Of a stretch of DNA of 48,250 bases, positions 7,511 to 15,413 are shown piece after piece; the stretch's first letter is position 1; the number at the start of each line of letters is the position of its first letter. This DNA comes from Pseudonocardia humida (GTDB lineage Bacteria; Actinomycetota; Actinomycetes; Mycobacteriales; Pseudonocardiaceae). The notes under the pieces are model-generated. The model did not search any database and was not told the DNA's origin. It saw only the letters and a list, made by a program, of their open reading frames with translations. The translations under genes and the position numbers were made by a program. The stretch is taken from positions 1 to 48,250 of the forward strand of contig NZ_JAGSOV010000047.1 of assembly GCF_023898865.1 (NCBI RefSeq), in the 5' to 3' direction.

Positions 7511-8155
7511 TCACCCGGCGCCGAGCAGCCCCCGGCAGGCGTCGAGGCCCTCGACCCGCAGCGTCCAGTCCGGCCGGACGAAGTCGGCTGGCTCCAGGCG
7601 CAGCAGGACCTCCGTCGCCGGCTCACCACGCCGCGCGTGGCGGCAGGTGCCGTTGCGCCGGTAGCCCAGCTTCTCCGACACCCGCAGCGACGCGGCGTTG
7701 TCGGCGAAGGCCCCGGACACGGCCTCGACGGCGCCGAGGTGGTCGAACGCGAACCCGAGCACGGCCGCCCGCATCTCGGTGCCGAACCCGCCGCCCTGGT
7801 GGGTCCGGCCGAGCCAGGAACCGGTGCCGACCGTGCGCAGCGCCGGGAAGTCGCGTCCGGTCAGCGACTGGACGCCCAGCACCCTGCCCTCGTGGCGGAC
7901 CAGGAAGTGCAGGCCCCAGGCCCGCGGGTCGACCTGCGCGCGCTGCGCCCAGTGGTACTGCAGGATCCCCCGCCCCAGGTAGCGCGGGTCGGCGTCGGTC
8001 CAGGGCTCCAGGAACGGCATGACCGCCGGGTCGTGCACGCCGGCGTGGGCCACCTCGACCAGCTCGCGCAGCCCGTCGTCGTCGTCGGGGCGCAGCTCCA
8101 GGCGCGGGGTGCGCAGCACCAGGTCGCGCAGGGGCCAGGGGTCCGGGTGGTCCAT
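7511..8155 (-). CDS. GNAT-family N-acetyltransferase (RimJ/RimL type)
   Basis: A 214-residue acetyl-CoA-dependent acetyltransferase. The N-terminal L-R-T-P-R-L-E-L-R-P-D-D motif is the RimJ/RimL-like start. Strand beta-4 and the acetyl-CoA pyrophosphate loop follow as S-W-L-G-R-T-H-Q-G-G-G-F-G-T-E-M-R, then A-D-N-A-A-S-L-R-V-S-E-K-L-G-Y-R-R-N-G, the classic last motif. The acceptor is not predictable: it may be the N-terminus of a protein or a small amine. It lies downstream of floT in the same direction, but a strong hairpin repeat separates them, so it may be transcribed separately. Confidence 0.88.
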   Translation of the reverse strand: MDHPDPWPLRDLVLRTPRLELRPDDDDGLRELVEVAHAGVHDPAVMPFLEPWTDADPRYLGRGILQYHWAQRAQVDPRAWGLHFLVRHEGRVLGVQSLTGRDFPALRTVGTGSWLGRTHQGGGFGTEMRAAVLGFAFDHLGAVEAVSGAFADNAASLRVSEKLGYRRNGTCRHARRGEPATEVLLRLEPADFVRPDWTLRVEGLDACRGLLGAG

Positions 8156-8220
8156 GCCGCCGCAGCCTGCCCGAGCGCGGCGGCCGCGGCCATCGGGTTG
8201 CCGCTCGTCCGGTCTCCCGA

Positions 8221-8275
8221 GTTCAGGAAAACCACGATGCTGCCCGCAGAGGGCGGCATCGTGGCTTTCCTGAAC
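8221..8275. repeat. Intergenic hairpin repeat, copy 1
   Basis: A 55-base near-perfect palindrome whose arms begin GTTCAGGAAAACCACGATGC and end with the complementary GCATCGTGGCTTTCCTGAAC, with one mismatch and a short central loop. It lies between floT and the GNAT gene. Relatives occur at 12487-12537 and 26709-26763. Confidence 0.85.
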
Positions 8276-8284
8276 CCCGGCCCG

Positions 8285-9793
8285 TCACTCGGCGGCGGAC
8301 TCCACCGGACCACCGTTGGACACCGACTTGGACGGCTTCGGCGACGGGCGGACCGACTCGCCCGCCGGGACGGCGGGTGCCGCGTCGACGGGGGCCGTCG
8401 TGATGCCACCGAGCCTGCCGAGCAGGCCGGCGAGGTCGACGCCGGTGAGGTCGCTGCCCAGCTGCAGGCTCTGCGCCACGTTGGTGGCCACCGACTTGGT
8501 CAGCGAGCTGGCACCGTCGGTGGAGATGACGGTCATCTTGTCGATCTCGCCCAGCGGCTTGCTGGCCGCCTCGACCACCTGCGGCAGCACCTGGACCAGC
8601 AGGTCGAGCACCGCGGCCTCGCCGTAGCGGGCGAACGCCTCCGCCTTGAGCCTGCGGGCCTCGGCGTCGGCCTGGCCGCGGGCCAGCAGCGCGGCGGCCT
8701 CGGCCGCGCCCTCGCGCTCGACGGCGTCGGCGACGCTGGTGCGGCGCTGCTGCTCGCCCTCGCCCAGCAGGCGGTCCTGCTCGGCGCGGGCCTGCGCGGC
8801 GGCGATGGTGGCCTGGCGCTGCGCGTCGGCGGCGAACACGGCGGCGTTGCGGGCCGCCTCGGCCTCCTGCTCGACCTTGTAGCGGGCGGCGTCGGCCGGC
8901 TTGCGGACCTCGGTGTTGAGCTGGCGCTCCTTCAGCTCGGCGTTGCGGTCGGCCACCTTCTGCTGCTCGGAGAGGATGGCCTGGTCGCGCTCGGCCTGGG
9001 CGAGCGGGCCGGCGGCGGCCGACCGGGCCTTCGCCGCGTCGATCTCGGCCTGGATGGACGCCTGCTTGAGCGAGAGGTTGCGGTTGGCCTCGGCGATGGC
9101 CTCCTCGGCGATCAACCGCTCCTGCTCGCCTGCCTGGCGGGCCTTGGCCTCGGCGATCATGGCGTCCTTGACGACCCGGGCGGCCTCCGGACGGCCCAGG
9201 TCCTGCAGGTAGCTGCCGTCGGCGGTGATGTCCTGGAGCTGGAAGGTGTCCAGCACCAGGCCCTGGTTGGTCATCGAGTGCTCGGCCTCCTCGGCGACCG
9301 CCGAGGCGAACGCGGCCCGGTCGCGGATGATCTCCTCGACGGTGAGCCTGCCGACGATCGAGCGCAGCGCACCGGCGAGCACCTCGCGGGTGAAGCCCTC
9401 GATCTCCTTCTGCTGGTGCAGGAAGCGCTGCGCCGCCGCGCGGATGGCCTCCGCGGTGCCACCGATCTTGACGATGGCCACGCCGTGCAGGTTGGTCCGG
9501 ATGCCCTGCTTGCTGACCGCGCCCTGGATCTCGACGTGGATGCGCCGGCTGGACAGGTCGAGCACCTGCAGCTTCTGCACCACCGGCAGCACGAACACCG
9601 AGGCGCCCATGACGACCTTCTGGCCGGACAGGTCGGTGGAGCTGGTGCCGTCGACACCCTGGGTCGTGCGGCCCTTGCGGCCGGTGACGATGAACGCCTC
9701 GTTCGACCGCGCCACCTTGATGCGCGACAGCACGAACAGCACCAGCAGGAAGACCAGCAGCACCGCGCCACCGACCGGGATGAGCAGTTCCAT
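8285..9793 (-). CDS. floT: Flotillin-like SPFH-domain membrane scaffold protein
   Basis: A 502-residue protein. Residues about 4-25 form an N-terminal membrane helix (VGGAVLLVFLLVLFVLSRIK). The SPFH/band-7 domain spans about 28-200. A long Ala/Glu-rich coiled coil follows (about 200-400, with repeated A-E-A motifs such as AEAKARQAGEQERLIAEEAI), then a proline/serine-rich tail. This is the flotillin layout: proteins that oligomerise at the inner membrane in ordered-lipid domains and affect fluidity and cell-wall enzyme placement. AAGGGGG precedes ATG 9793. It follows the NfeD-like gene by 42 bases in the same direction, the conserved NfeD-flotillin operon. Confidence 0.92.
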   Translation of the reverse strand: MELLIPVGGAVLLVFLLVLFVLSRIKVARSNEAFIVTGRKGRTTQGVDGTSSTDLSGQKVVMGASVFVLPVVQKLQVLDLSSRRIHVEIQGAVSKQGIRTNLHGVAIVKIGGTAEAIRAAAQRFLHQQKEIEGFTREVLAGALRSIVGRLTVEEIIRDRAAFASAVAEEAEHSMTNQGLVLDTFQLQDITADGSYLQDLGRPEAARVVKDAMIAEAKARQAGEQERLIAEEAIAEANRNLSLKQASIQAEIDAAKARSAAAGPLAQAERDQAILSEQQKVADRNAELKERQLNTEVRKPADAARYKVEQEAEAARNAAVFAADAQRQATIAAAQARAEQDRLLGEGEQQRRTSVADAVEREGAAEAAALLARGQADAEARRLKAEAFARYGEAAVLDLLVQVLPQVVEAASKPLGEIDKMTVISTDGASSLTKSVATNVAQSLQLGSDLTGVDLAGLLGRLGGITTAPVDAAPAVPAGESVRPSPKPSKSVSNGGPVESAAE

Positions 9794-9835
9794 GTCGTTT
9801 CCCCCTTCGACGTGGATGGAATTCGGGTCAATCGG

Positions 9836-10381
9836 TCACGGGTGCAGACCGGTGATCGGGAATTGCGCGCCCGGCGCGTCGATGACGACGACGCTGGTGT
9901 CGCTCGGCGCCTCGATGACCAGTACGGGCGTGCCGATGGCCATCGGCGCGTCCGCGCGGGCGTTGAGCTTGAGGTGGTGGCCGCCGAGCCGCAGGCGCAC
10001 CTCGCCGTAGCCCCCGGCCGGGATCGGGCTGATCACGACGCCGTTCGTGCCGATCAGGTCCGACCGCTGCGGGGTGTCGTCGGTGGCCATGTCGCGGGCC
10101 GCGCGGGACAGCCGGGCGATCAGGAACGCCGCCGGGATCGCGGCGGCCACCCCGACCCCGCCCGACAGCGCCAACGCGCCGGGGCTGTCCGCGCCGACCA
10201 GGATGCTGGTGACAGCGGCGCCGAACCCGAACACCCCGAGGAAGCCGGCGACCGCCTCGGTGGTGACCGTGCCGTCGAACTCGGCGCTGAAGATTCCGGC
10301 GAGCTGGCTGCCGAGCAGACCGAGCGCGAGAATGACGACGCCGATTCCGCCGACGACGAGGAAGACCACCGTCCCCGTCAT
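9836..10381 (-). CDS. NfeD-like membrane protein, flotillin partner
   Basis: About 181 residues. There are three hydrophobic segments (about 5-28, 44-64 and 70-95) and then a soluble beta-rich region from about 108 with the NfeD OB-fold pattern: D-L-I-G-T-N-G-V-V, G-Y-G-E-V-R-L-R-L-G-G and G-T-P-V-L-V-I-E-A. NfeD proteins of the YuaF type sit next to flotillins and work with them in membrane domains. The start is taken as ATG 10381, preceded by GGGGTGG; a GTG one codon earlier is possible. It is first in a two-gene operon with floT. Confidence 0.82.
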   Translation of the reverse strand: MTGTVVFLVVGGIGVVILALGLLGSQLAGIFSAEFDGTVTTEAVAGFLGVFGFGAAVTSILVGADSPGALALSGGVGVAAAIPAAFLIARLSRAARDMATDDTPQRSDLIGTNGVVISPIPAGGYGEVRLRLGGHHLKLNARADAPMAIGTPVLVIEAPSDTSVVVIDAPGAQFPITGLHP

Positions 10382-10549
10382 CACGACGAACCACCCCCGA
10401 ACCGGCGCCGTACCGATGACGCTATCAGTACGGCACCGCGCTTCAGTCCCGCTTCAGGCCCCGTTCCGGCAATCGTCGGGAAACCGTTGCGCGGCGCGGA
10501 AGCCGAGGTCCGCGCCGCCGTGCGGGCGGCCGCCGACCAGCGGGCGTAC

Positions 10550-10555
10550 TAGCGT
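10550..10555 (+). promoter_or_regulatory. -10 box of a probable leaderless transcript
   Basis: TAGCGT lies 7 bases before the ATG at 10563, which places the transcription start at or next to the start codon. No ribosome-binding site is present. Confidence 0.45.
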
Positions 10556-10562
10556 CGCGGTC

Positions 10563-11546
10563 ATGCATGCGATCACTGCGCGCGAGCCGGGCGGCCCCGA
10601 GGTCCTGGAGTGGACGGAGGTGCCCGACCCCGAGCCGGGACCGGGCGAGGTGCTCATCGACGTCGTGGCGAGCGCGGTCAACCGCGCCGATCTGCTGCAG
10701 CGCCAGGGCAACTACCCGCCGCCGCCGGGGGCGTCGACGATCATCGGCCTGGAGTGCTCCGGGCGCATCGAGGCGCTCGGCGAGGGCGTCACCGGCTGGG
10801 CCGTCGGGCAGGAGGTGTGCGCCCTGCTGGCCGGCGGCGGCTACGCGGAGAAGGTCGTGGTGCCTGCCGGGCAGGTGCTGCCCGTCCCGGACGGGGTCGA
10901 CGTCTCGACGGCGGGGAGCCTGCCCGAGGTCGCCTGCACCGTGTGGTCGAACGTGGTGCGCCACGCCCGGCTCTCCGCGGGTGAGACGTTCCTCGTGCAC
11001 GGCGGCACCAGCGGCATCGGCACCCACGCGATCCAGGTGGCGAAGGCGCTGGGGGCGCGCGTCGCGGCGACGGCCGGGAACCCCGAGCGGATGCAGCGCT
11101 GCCGCGACCTGGGCGCCGACATCGTCATCGACTACCACGACGACGTCACCGCGCAGCTCAAGGAGCAGACCGACGGCCACGGCGCCGACGTCATCCTGGA
11201 CAACATGGGCGCCAAGGGCCTGGCCGCGAACGTCTCGGCGCTGGCGATGGACGGGCGTCTCATGGTCATCGGGATGCAGGGCGGGGCGAAGGGCGAGCTG
11301 AACCTGGGCGCGCTGCTGGCCAAGCGGGCCGGCATCACGGCGATGGGCCTGCGCGGGCGCCCGCTGGACGGCCCGAACGGCAAGGCCGAGGTGGTGGCCG
11401 GCACCGCCCGCGAGGTGTGGCCGCTGATCGCCGCCGGGAAGGTGCGACCGGTCGTGCACGCCACCGTGCCGCTGGCCGAGGCGGGCAAGGCCCACGCGCT
11501 GCTCGACGGGGGCGGCGTGGTGGGCAAGCTGCTGCTGGTCAGGTAG
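10563..11546 (+). CDS. NAD(P)H quinone oxidoreductase, zinc-independent MDR family (PIG3/QOR type)
   Basis: A 327-residue medium-chain dehydrogenase/reductase. Residues 1-120 form the GroES-like substrate domain (A-V-N-R-A-D-L-L-Q-R-Q-G-N-Y-P-P-P is the PIG3/TP53I3-like signature). From about 135 comes the Rossmann domain with V-H-G-G-T-S-G-I-G-T-H-A-I-Q, the NADPH-binding loop of quinone reductases. Zinc-ligand Cys residues of alcohol dehydrogenases are absent. The likely reaction is NADPH-dependent reduction of quinones or enones in the cytoplasm. Start ATG 10563 is set by the start of homology. It is divergent from nfeD-floT and about 95 bases ahead of bpa. Confidence 0.9.
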   Translation: MHAITAREPGGPEVLEWTEVPDPEPGPGEVLIDVVASAVNRADLLQRQGNYPPPPGASTIIGLECSGRIEALGEGVTGWAVGQEVCALLAGGGYAEKVVVPAGQVLPVPDGVDVSTAGSLPEVACTVWSNVVRHARLSAGETFLVHGGTSGIGTHAIQVAKALGARVAATAGNPERMQRCRDLGADIVIDYHDDVTAQLKEQTDGHGADVILDNMGAKGLAANVSALAMDGRLMVIGMQGGAKGELNLGALLAKRAGITAMGLRGRPLDGPNGKAEVVAGTAREVWPLIAAGKVRPVVHATVPLAEAGKAHALLDGGGVVGKLLLVR

Positions 11547-11642
11547 CCGCCGACCGCGGCGCGCCGATCCCGCTACGGTGGGCGGCCAGAACGCGGGTCG
11601 AGTCCGAGATCGCGACGGAGCACCGCTATAGGGCGGGGCCGA

Positions 11643-12224
11643 GTGGGGAACGTGGAGAGCATGGGACCGGAACAGGGCAGTGCGGGTGGCGCGGCCGAGA
11701 ACGGCGAGCAGCAGCAGGTGCTGGTGGTCGGGCCGGACGGGCGACCGGTGGGCATGGCCCATGTGCCGCAGTCGGGTGAGAACGGCGACGGCGAGGAGGG
11801 CGTCGGGACGATGGTCGAGCAACCCGCCAAGGTCATGCGGATCGGCACGATGATCAAGCAGCTGCTGGAGGAGGTGCGGGCCGCTCCGCTGGACGAGGCC
11901 TCCCGCGCGCGGCTCAAGGAGATCCACGAGAACTCCATCAAGGAGCTCGAGGACGGCCTGGCCCCGGAGCTGCGCGAGGAGCTGGAGCGACTCAGCCTGC
12001 CGTTCACCAACGACACCATCCCCTCCGACGCCGAGCTGCGGATCGCCCAGGCCCAGCTGGTCGGCTGGCTGGAGGGGCTGTTCCACGGCATCCAGACCGC
12101 GCTGTTCGCCCAGCAGATGGCGGCGCGGGCGCAGCTGGAGCAGATGCGCCGCGGGCTGCCCCCGGGCGCGACGCCCCAGCCGGGCACCGAGATCCCCGGC
12201 CGCGGCACCGGGCAGTACCTGTAG
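11643..12224 (+). CDS. bpa: Bacterial proteasome activator Bpa (PafE), DUF2587
   Basis: Up to 193 residues. The core (about 55-150) is helical, with V-M-R-I-G-T-M-I-K-Q-L-L-E-E-V-R-A-A-P-L-D and the W-L-E-G-L-F-H-G-I-Q-T-A helix. The protein ends in G-Q-Y-L, the C-terminal motif by which Bpa/PafE rings dock into the 20S proteasome alpha ring and open its gate without ATP. The acidic N-terminal 50 residues look disordered. GTG 11643 is the longest start; GTG 11652 and ATG 11661 are in frame, so the N-terminus is uncertain. The terminal G-Q-Y-L makes the assignment firm. It implies a 20S proteasome elsewhere in the genome. Confidence 0.93.
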   Translation: MGNVESMGPEQGSAGGAAENGEQQQVLVVGPDGRPVGMAHVPQSGENGDGEEGVGTMVEQPAKVMRIGTMIKQLLEEVRAAPLDEASRARLKEIHENSIKELEDGLAPELREELERLSLPFTNDTIPSDAELRIAQAQLVGWLEGLFHGIQTALFAQQMAARAQLEQMRRGLPPGATPQPGTEIPGRGTGQYL

Positions 12225-12232
12225 TCACCGGC

Positions 12233-12268
12233 CTGCCCTCGCAGCAGGCAGATCCGCTGCGAGGGCAG
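12233..12268 (+). terminator. Strong stem-loop after bpa
   Basis: CTGCCCTCGCAGC (12233-12245) pairs perfectly with GCTGCGAGGGCAG (12256-12268) around a 10-base loop, starting 9 bases after the bpa stop. There is no T run, as is usual in this group. Confidence 0.65.
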
Positions 12269-12269
12269 C

Positions 12270-12480
12270 CTCCGGCTGAGTGGCGAGCCGCTCGCTTGCC
12301 CGCCACCGTGCGCGACGGGAGCGGGTGAACGGCGCGCCGGCCCGAGCGCGTTGCTCGAGCGCGCCGCTCGCTCGGTGGGACGAGGACGAGAGTGACACGA
12401 GCGTGACTCTCGTTGCGCCTCACGGCACGAGAGCGGCTTTCGTCCCGCCTCAACCGGGCGAGCGGCGCGCTGGGCAGGCT
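12270..12480. other. Repeat-rich non-coding stretch between convergent genes
   Basis: No gene is visible. The stretch is full of GAGCG/CGCTC-type short motifs and contains a dyad, ACGAGAGT (12386-12393) with ACTCTCGT (12406-12413). Together with the hairpin after bpa and the repeat at 12487-12537 it fills the 330-base gap between bpa and the 5'-nucleotidase gene. Confidence 0.5.
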
Positions 12481-12486
12481 CCACAG

Positions 12487-12537
12487 TCAGGAAAGCCACG
12501 ATGCTGCCCTCTGCGGGCAGCATCGTGGCTTTCCTGA
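12487..12537. repeat. Intergenic hairpin repeat, copy 2
   Basis: A perfect 23-bp stem with a 5-base loop (TCTGC). The left arm begins TCAGGAAAGCCACGATGCTG and the right arm ends CGTGGCTTTCCTGA. It shares nearly all of its sequence with the copy at 8221-8275. It lies between the convergent bpa and 5'-nucleotidase genes, where it could terminate both. Confidence 0.9.
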
Positions 12538-12556
12538 ACTCTGGGCGGGGGTCGGG

Positions 12557-14377
12557 TCAGCCGGTGGCGGTGATGCGGCCGGAGCCGGCCTCCGGGTAGG
12601 CGGCGGCGGTGATGGCGCCGCCGAGGTCGTCGGCGATGTAGCCGGCCAGCGCCTGCTGGTAGCTCACCCCGACCGAGGTGAAGGGCAGGCCGCGGAACGG
12701 GTAGACGTCGCCGCCGCGGGCGGAGAAGTCGTTCGTCGCGACCGAGATGCCCGGCCCGTCGACCACCGCGCCGGCGGTGACGATCGGCGTGCCGTCGTCC
12801 AGCACGACCTCGCTCACCCGGGCGCCCGGCGTGGTCACCGTGCCGTCCTCCGCGGTCACCTGGGCGGCCCCGGCCGGGTCGTAGGTGAACCGGAACCCGG
12901 CGACCTGGGCGAACCGGCCGTCGGCCACCGGGATCTGGGAGACCGCGTTCTCCAGCAGCTCCTTGAACTGCGCGCGCGGCACGTCCGGCACGACGGCCAC
13001 GAAGTTGGCGAACGGCGCTATCGAGAAGGTGTCCAGCTCGGTCACCGGGCCCGCCGGGATCAGCGAGTTGTTCCGGATGCCGCCGCCGTTCTGCAGCGCC
13101 ACCTGCGGCGCGGTCACGCCGAACTCCTCGGCGCCGTCCTGGCCTGCGTCGAGCAGCGCGTCGGCGAGCAGGTTGCCGAGGTTGGTCTCCTGGGTGCGCA
13201 CGCCGGGCTCGCGGCGGCCCTCCAGGGCGACCTCGCTCTGCGCGAGGACGGTGGCGGCCAGCTCGGCGGTGTACGCGGTCACCGGGTCGGCCACCTCGGC
13301 CTGCACGGCGGGGTCGGGGGCGATCGCGTCGGCCTCGACTCCGGACACCCGCACCGGGCCCGAGCCGGGGTCGACGCCGGTCACGGTGCCGCTGCCGTCG
13401 AAGGTGACGGTGAGCCGACCGATGTACTTGTAGTCGCCGGCGGTGGTGACCACCGGGACGACCCGCCCGGTGGCGTCGGCCACCTGGATCGGGTAGCCGA
13501 ACGGCTGGCCGGTGGCCGGGTCGACCGACACGGCGTCGCCGGGGACCAGCGGGTCGCCCGGGTTGGCCAGCAGCTCGTCGCCGCCGCCCGCGATGGCCAC
13601 GTCGACGTCGCGCAGCTGGGCGATGAGCTGGCGGTCCTCGCCGACGCTCTGCAGGTGCGAGATCAGCACGACCTTGTCGACGCCGTCGGCGGTGAGCTCG
13701 TCGACGGCCTTCTGCACCGAGCCGAGCACGTCCTGCCCGACGACGACGTCGCGCGGGCTGGAGATCGAGGCCAGCGCCGGCGTGGTCGCCCCGACGACGC
13801 CGATGCGCTGCCCCGCCTCCTCGATGACGGTGCTGGGCGCGATCCGGCCCTGCTCGGCCAGCTCGGCCAACCGCGGCTCGGCGGAGACGTCGAGGTTGCT
13901 GGACAGGAACGGCACGCCGGAGTCGAAGCCGGAGATGAAGTCGGCCAGGGTGTCGGGGCCGAAGTCGAACTCGTGGTTGCCGATGGCCAGCGCGTCGTAG
14001 CCGACGGCGTCCAGGCCGATGGAGTCGTAGAAGGGCACGCCCTTCTCCTGGCTGGCCGCGAACTGCGGGCCGGCCAGGTAGTTGTCGCCGGAGGACAGCG
14101 TCACGACGCCGCTGTCGGGGGCGGCGGTGGCCGCGGCCTGCAGCGACCTCGCCAGCGCCACGAACCGGGCGATGCCGCCGAAGTTCGGGTCGGCCGGCGC
14201 GCCGAGCAGCTGCGATTCGCCGTCGTTGTTGTGCAGGATCGTCAGGGTGAAGGGCTGGTCCGGGGGAGCGTCCGGGATCGCGGCCGCCGCCGGGGACGCC
14301 GCCAGCACCGCTGCCACACTCACGGTGACAGCGGTGGCGGCACCCAGGGCGCCGCGGCGCACGGAGGGATGGGGCAC
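12557..14377 (-). CDS. Secreted 5'-nucleotidase / metallophosphatase
   Basis: A 606-residue exported enzyme. Residues 1-33 form a signal peptide with an Arg pair, a long hydrophobic core and an A-A-A-A cleavage region. Residues 43-300 form a calcineurin-like metallophosphatase domain: I-L-H-N-N-D at 47-52, S-S-G-D-N-Y at 95-100 and G-N-H-E-F-D-F-G at 133-140. The C-terminal 5'-nucleotidase domain (about 375-560) has N-L-G-N-L-L-A-D-A and the substrate-binding N-G-G-G-I-R. In the first motif the usual D-x-H is D-G-E, a variant also seen in a subset of this family. The likely role is hydrolysis of extracellular nucleotides for phosphate and nucleosides. Start GTG 14377 has AGGAGA 8 bases upstream. 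It is divergent from wzm. Confidence 0.92.
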   Translation of the reverse strand: MPHPSVRRGALGAATAVTVSVAAVLAASPAAAAIPDAPPDQPFTLTILHNNDGESQLLGAPADPNFGGIARFVALARSLQAAATAAPDSGVVTLSSGDNYLAGPQFAASQEKGVPFYDSIGLDAVGYDALAIGNHEFDFGPDTLADFISGFDSGVPFLSSNLDVSAEPRLAELAEQGRIAPSTVIEEAGQRIGVVGATTPALASISSPRDVVVGQDVLGSVQKAVDELTADGVDKVVLISHLQSVGEDRQLIAQLRDVDVAIAGGGDELLANPGDPLVPGDAVSVDPATGQPFGYPIQVADATGRVVPVVTTAGDYKYIGRLTVTFDGSGTVTGVDPGSGPVRVSGVEADAIAPDPAVQAEVADPVTAYTAELAATVLAQSEVALEGRREPGVRTQETNLGNLLADALLDAGQDGAEEFGVTAPQVALQNGGGIRNNSLIPAGPVTELDTFSIAPFANFVAVVPDVPRAQFKELLENAVSQIPVADGRFAQVAGFRFTYDPAGAAQVTAEDGTVTTPGARVSEVVLDDGTPIVTAGAVVDGPGISVATNDFSARGGDVYPFRGLPFTSVGVSYQQALAGYIADDLGGAITAAAYPEAGSGRITATG

Positions 14378-14508
14378 GGAGTGGTCTCCTCACGAAGCGT
14401 GTCGGGACCAGCAGTATCCCGAGACCGGCCCGCATCGGCCCCACGCAGCGTCGAACCGCCGCCGAACGGTCACCCAACACCGCCCACGGGGCCCTCGGCT
14501 CACGCAGG

Positions 14509-14514
14509 TACCCT
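14509..14514 (+). promoter_or_regulatory. -10 box of the wzm operon (leaderless)
   Basis: TACCCT lies 6 bases before the GTG at 14521; no ribosome-binding site precedes the start. This places transcription start at or beside the start codon. Confidence 0.45.
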
Positions 14515-14520
14515 CGCCCG

Positions 14521-15396
14521 GTGGCGCAGACGATGACCGCCGGTGACGACCGGGCGCAGGACTCGACGTCCGAGCGCGCGGCACTCGTCGACGCGGCCGG
14601 TCCGCGCAGCTGGCGGCGGGCCTTCAACGACCTCGGTCAGGGCTGGAAGCAGCGCCCGCTGTGGGGCTACCTGGGCTGGCAGGACATCAAGCAGCGCTAC
14701 CGCCGATCGGTGCTGGGCCCGCTGTGGATCAGCATCAGCATGGGCGTCATCGCCACCGCGATGGGCATCCTCTACGGCGCCCTGTTCGGCGAGGACATCA
14801 CGACGTTCCTGCCCTACGTGGCCACCGGACTGCTGATCTGGAACTTCGTCAGCGGCTGCATCCTCGAGGGCAGCGAGGTCTTCATCGCCAACGAGGGGCT
14901 GATCCGGTTCCTGCCGGCGCCGCTGAGCCTGCACGTCTACCGGCTGGTCTGGCGGCAGACCCTGTTCTTCCTGCACAACCTGGTCATCTGGGGCATCCTG
15001 ATGATCGTCTTCCCGCAGCCGCTGAGCTGGACGGTGCTGCTGGCGATCCCGGCGTTCGTCGTGCTGGTGCTCAACGGGGCGTGGATCGCGGTGCTGTCGG
15101 GCATCATCGCCACCCGCTTCCGCGACATCCCGCCGATCATCGCCAGCCTCACCCAGCTGCTGTTCTTCATGACCCCGATCGTCTGGTCCTACGAGCGGTT
15201 CCGGTCGAACCCGCTGGCGACCTACGTCGAGATCAACCCGGTGCTGCACTACGTGGAGATCATCCGCCAGCCGCTGCTCGGGCTCCCGATCGCCTGGCAC
15301 CACTGGTACGTCGTCGGTGCCATCACCGTGGTGGGCTGCGCGGCCGCACTGGTCTGCATGCGCAACTACCGCTCCCGCGTCGCGTACTGGGTCTGA
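14521..15396 (+). CDS. wzm: Galactan/O-antigen-type ABC transporter permease Wzm
   Basis: A 291-residue ABC-2 permease. An N-terminal cytoplasmic segment of about 60 residues contains L-W-G-Y-L-G-W-Q-D-I-K-Q-R-Y-R-R-S-V-L-G-P-L-W, the conserved amphipathic entry of polysaccharide exporters, followed by six membrane helices. It corresponds to the mycobacterial Rv3783 permease, which with Wzt moves the lipid-linked galactan across the membrane. Start GTG 14521 fits a leaderless transcript. wzt begins 17 bases after its stop and glfT1 follows, the same gene set as around Rv3781-Rv3783, so the substrate is inferred from context with good support. Confidence 0.92.
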   Translation: MAQTMTAGDDRAQDSTSERAALVDAAGPRSWRRAFNDLGQGWKQRPLWGYLGWQDIKQRYRRSVLGPLWISISMGVIATAMGILYGALFGEDITTFLPYVATGLLIWNFVSGCILEGSEVFIANEGLIRFLPAPLSLHVYRLVWRQTLFFLHNLVIWGILMIVFPQPLSWTVLLAIPAFVVLVLNGAWIAVLSGIIATRFRDIPPIIASLTQLLFFMTPIVWSYERFRSNPLATYVEINPVLHYVEIIRQPLLGLPIAWHHWYVVGAITVVGCAAALVCMRNYRSRVAYWV

Positions 15397-15413
15397 GGAC
15401 GGCTGAGACGACC

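Noticed and set aside
6461..10552. A plus-strand open frame of more than 1,300 codons
   Set aside because: It runs antisense to floT and nfeD and through ypfJ in the wrong frame, with arginine- and glycine-rich composition. It is a shadow of high third-position GC.
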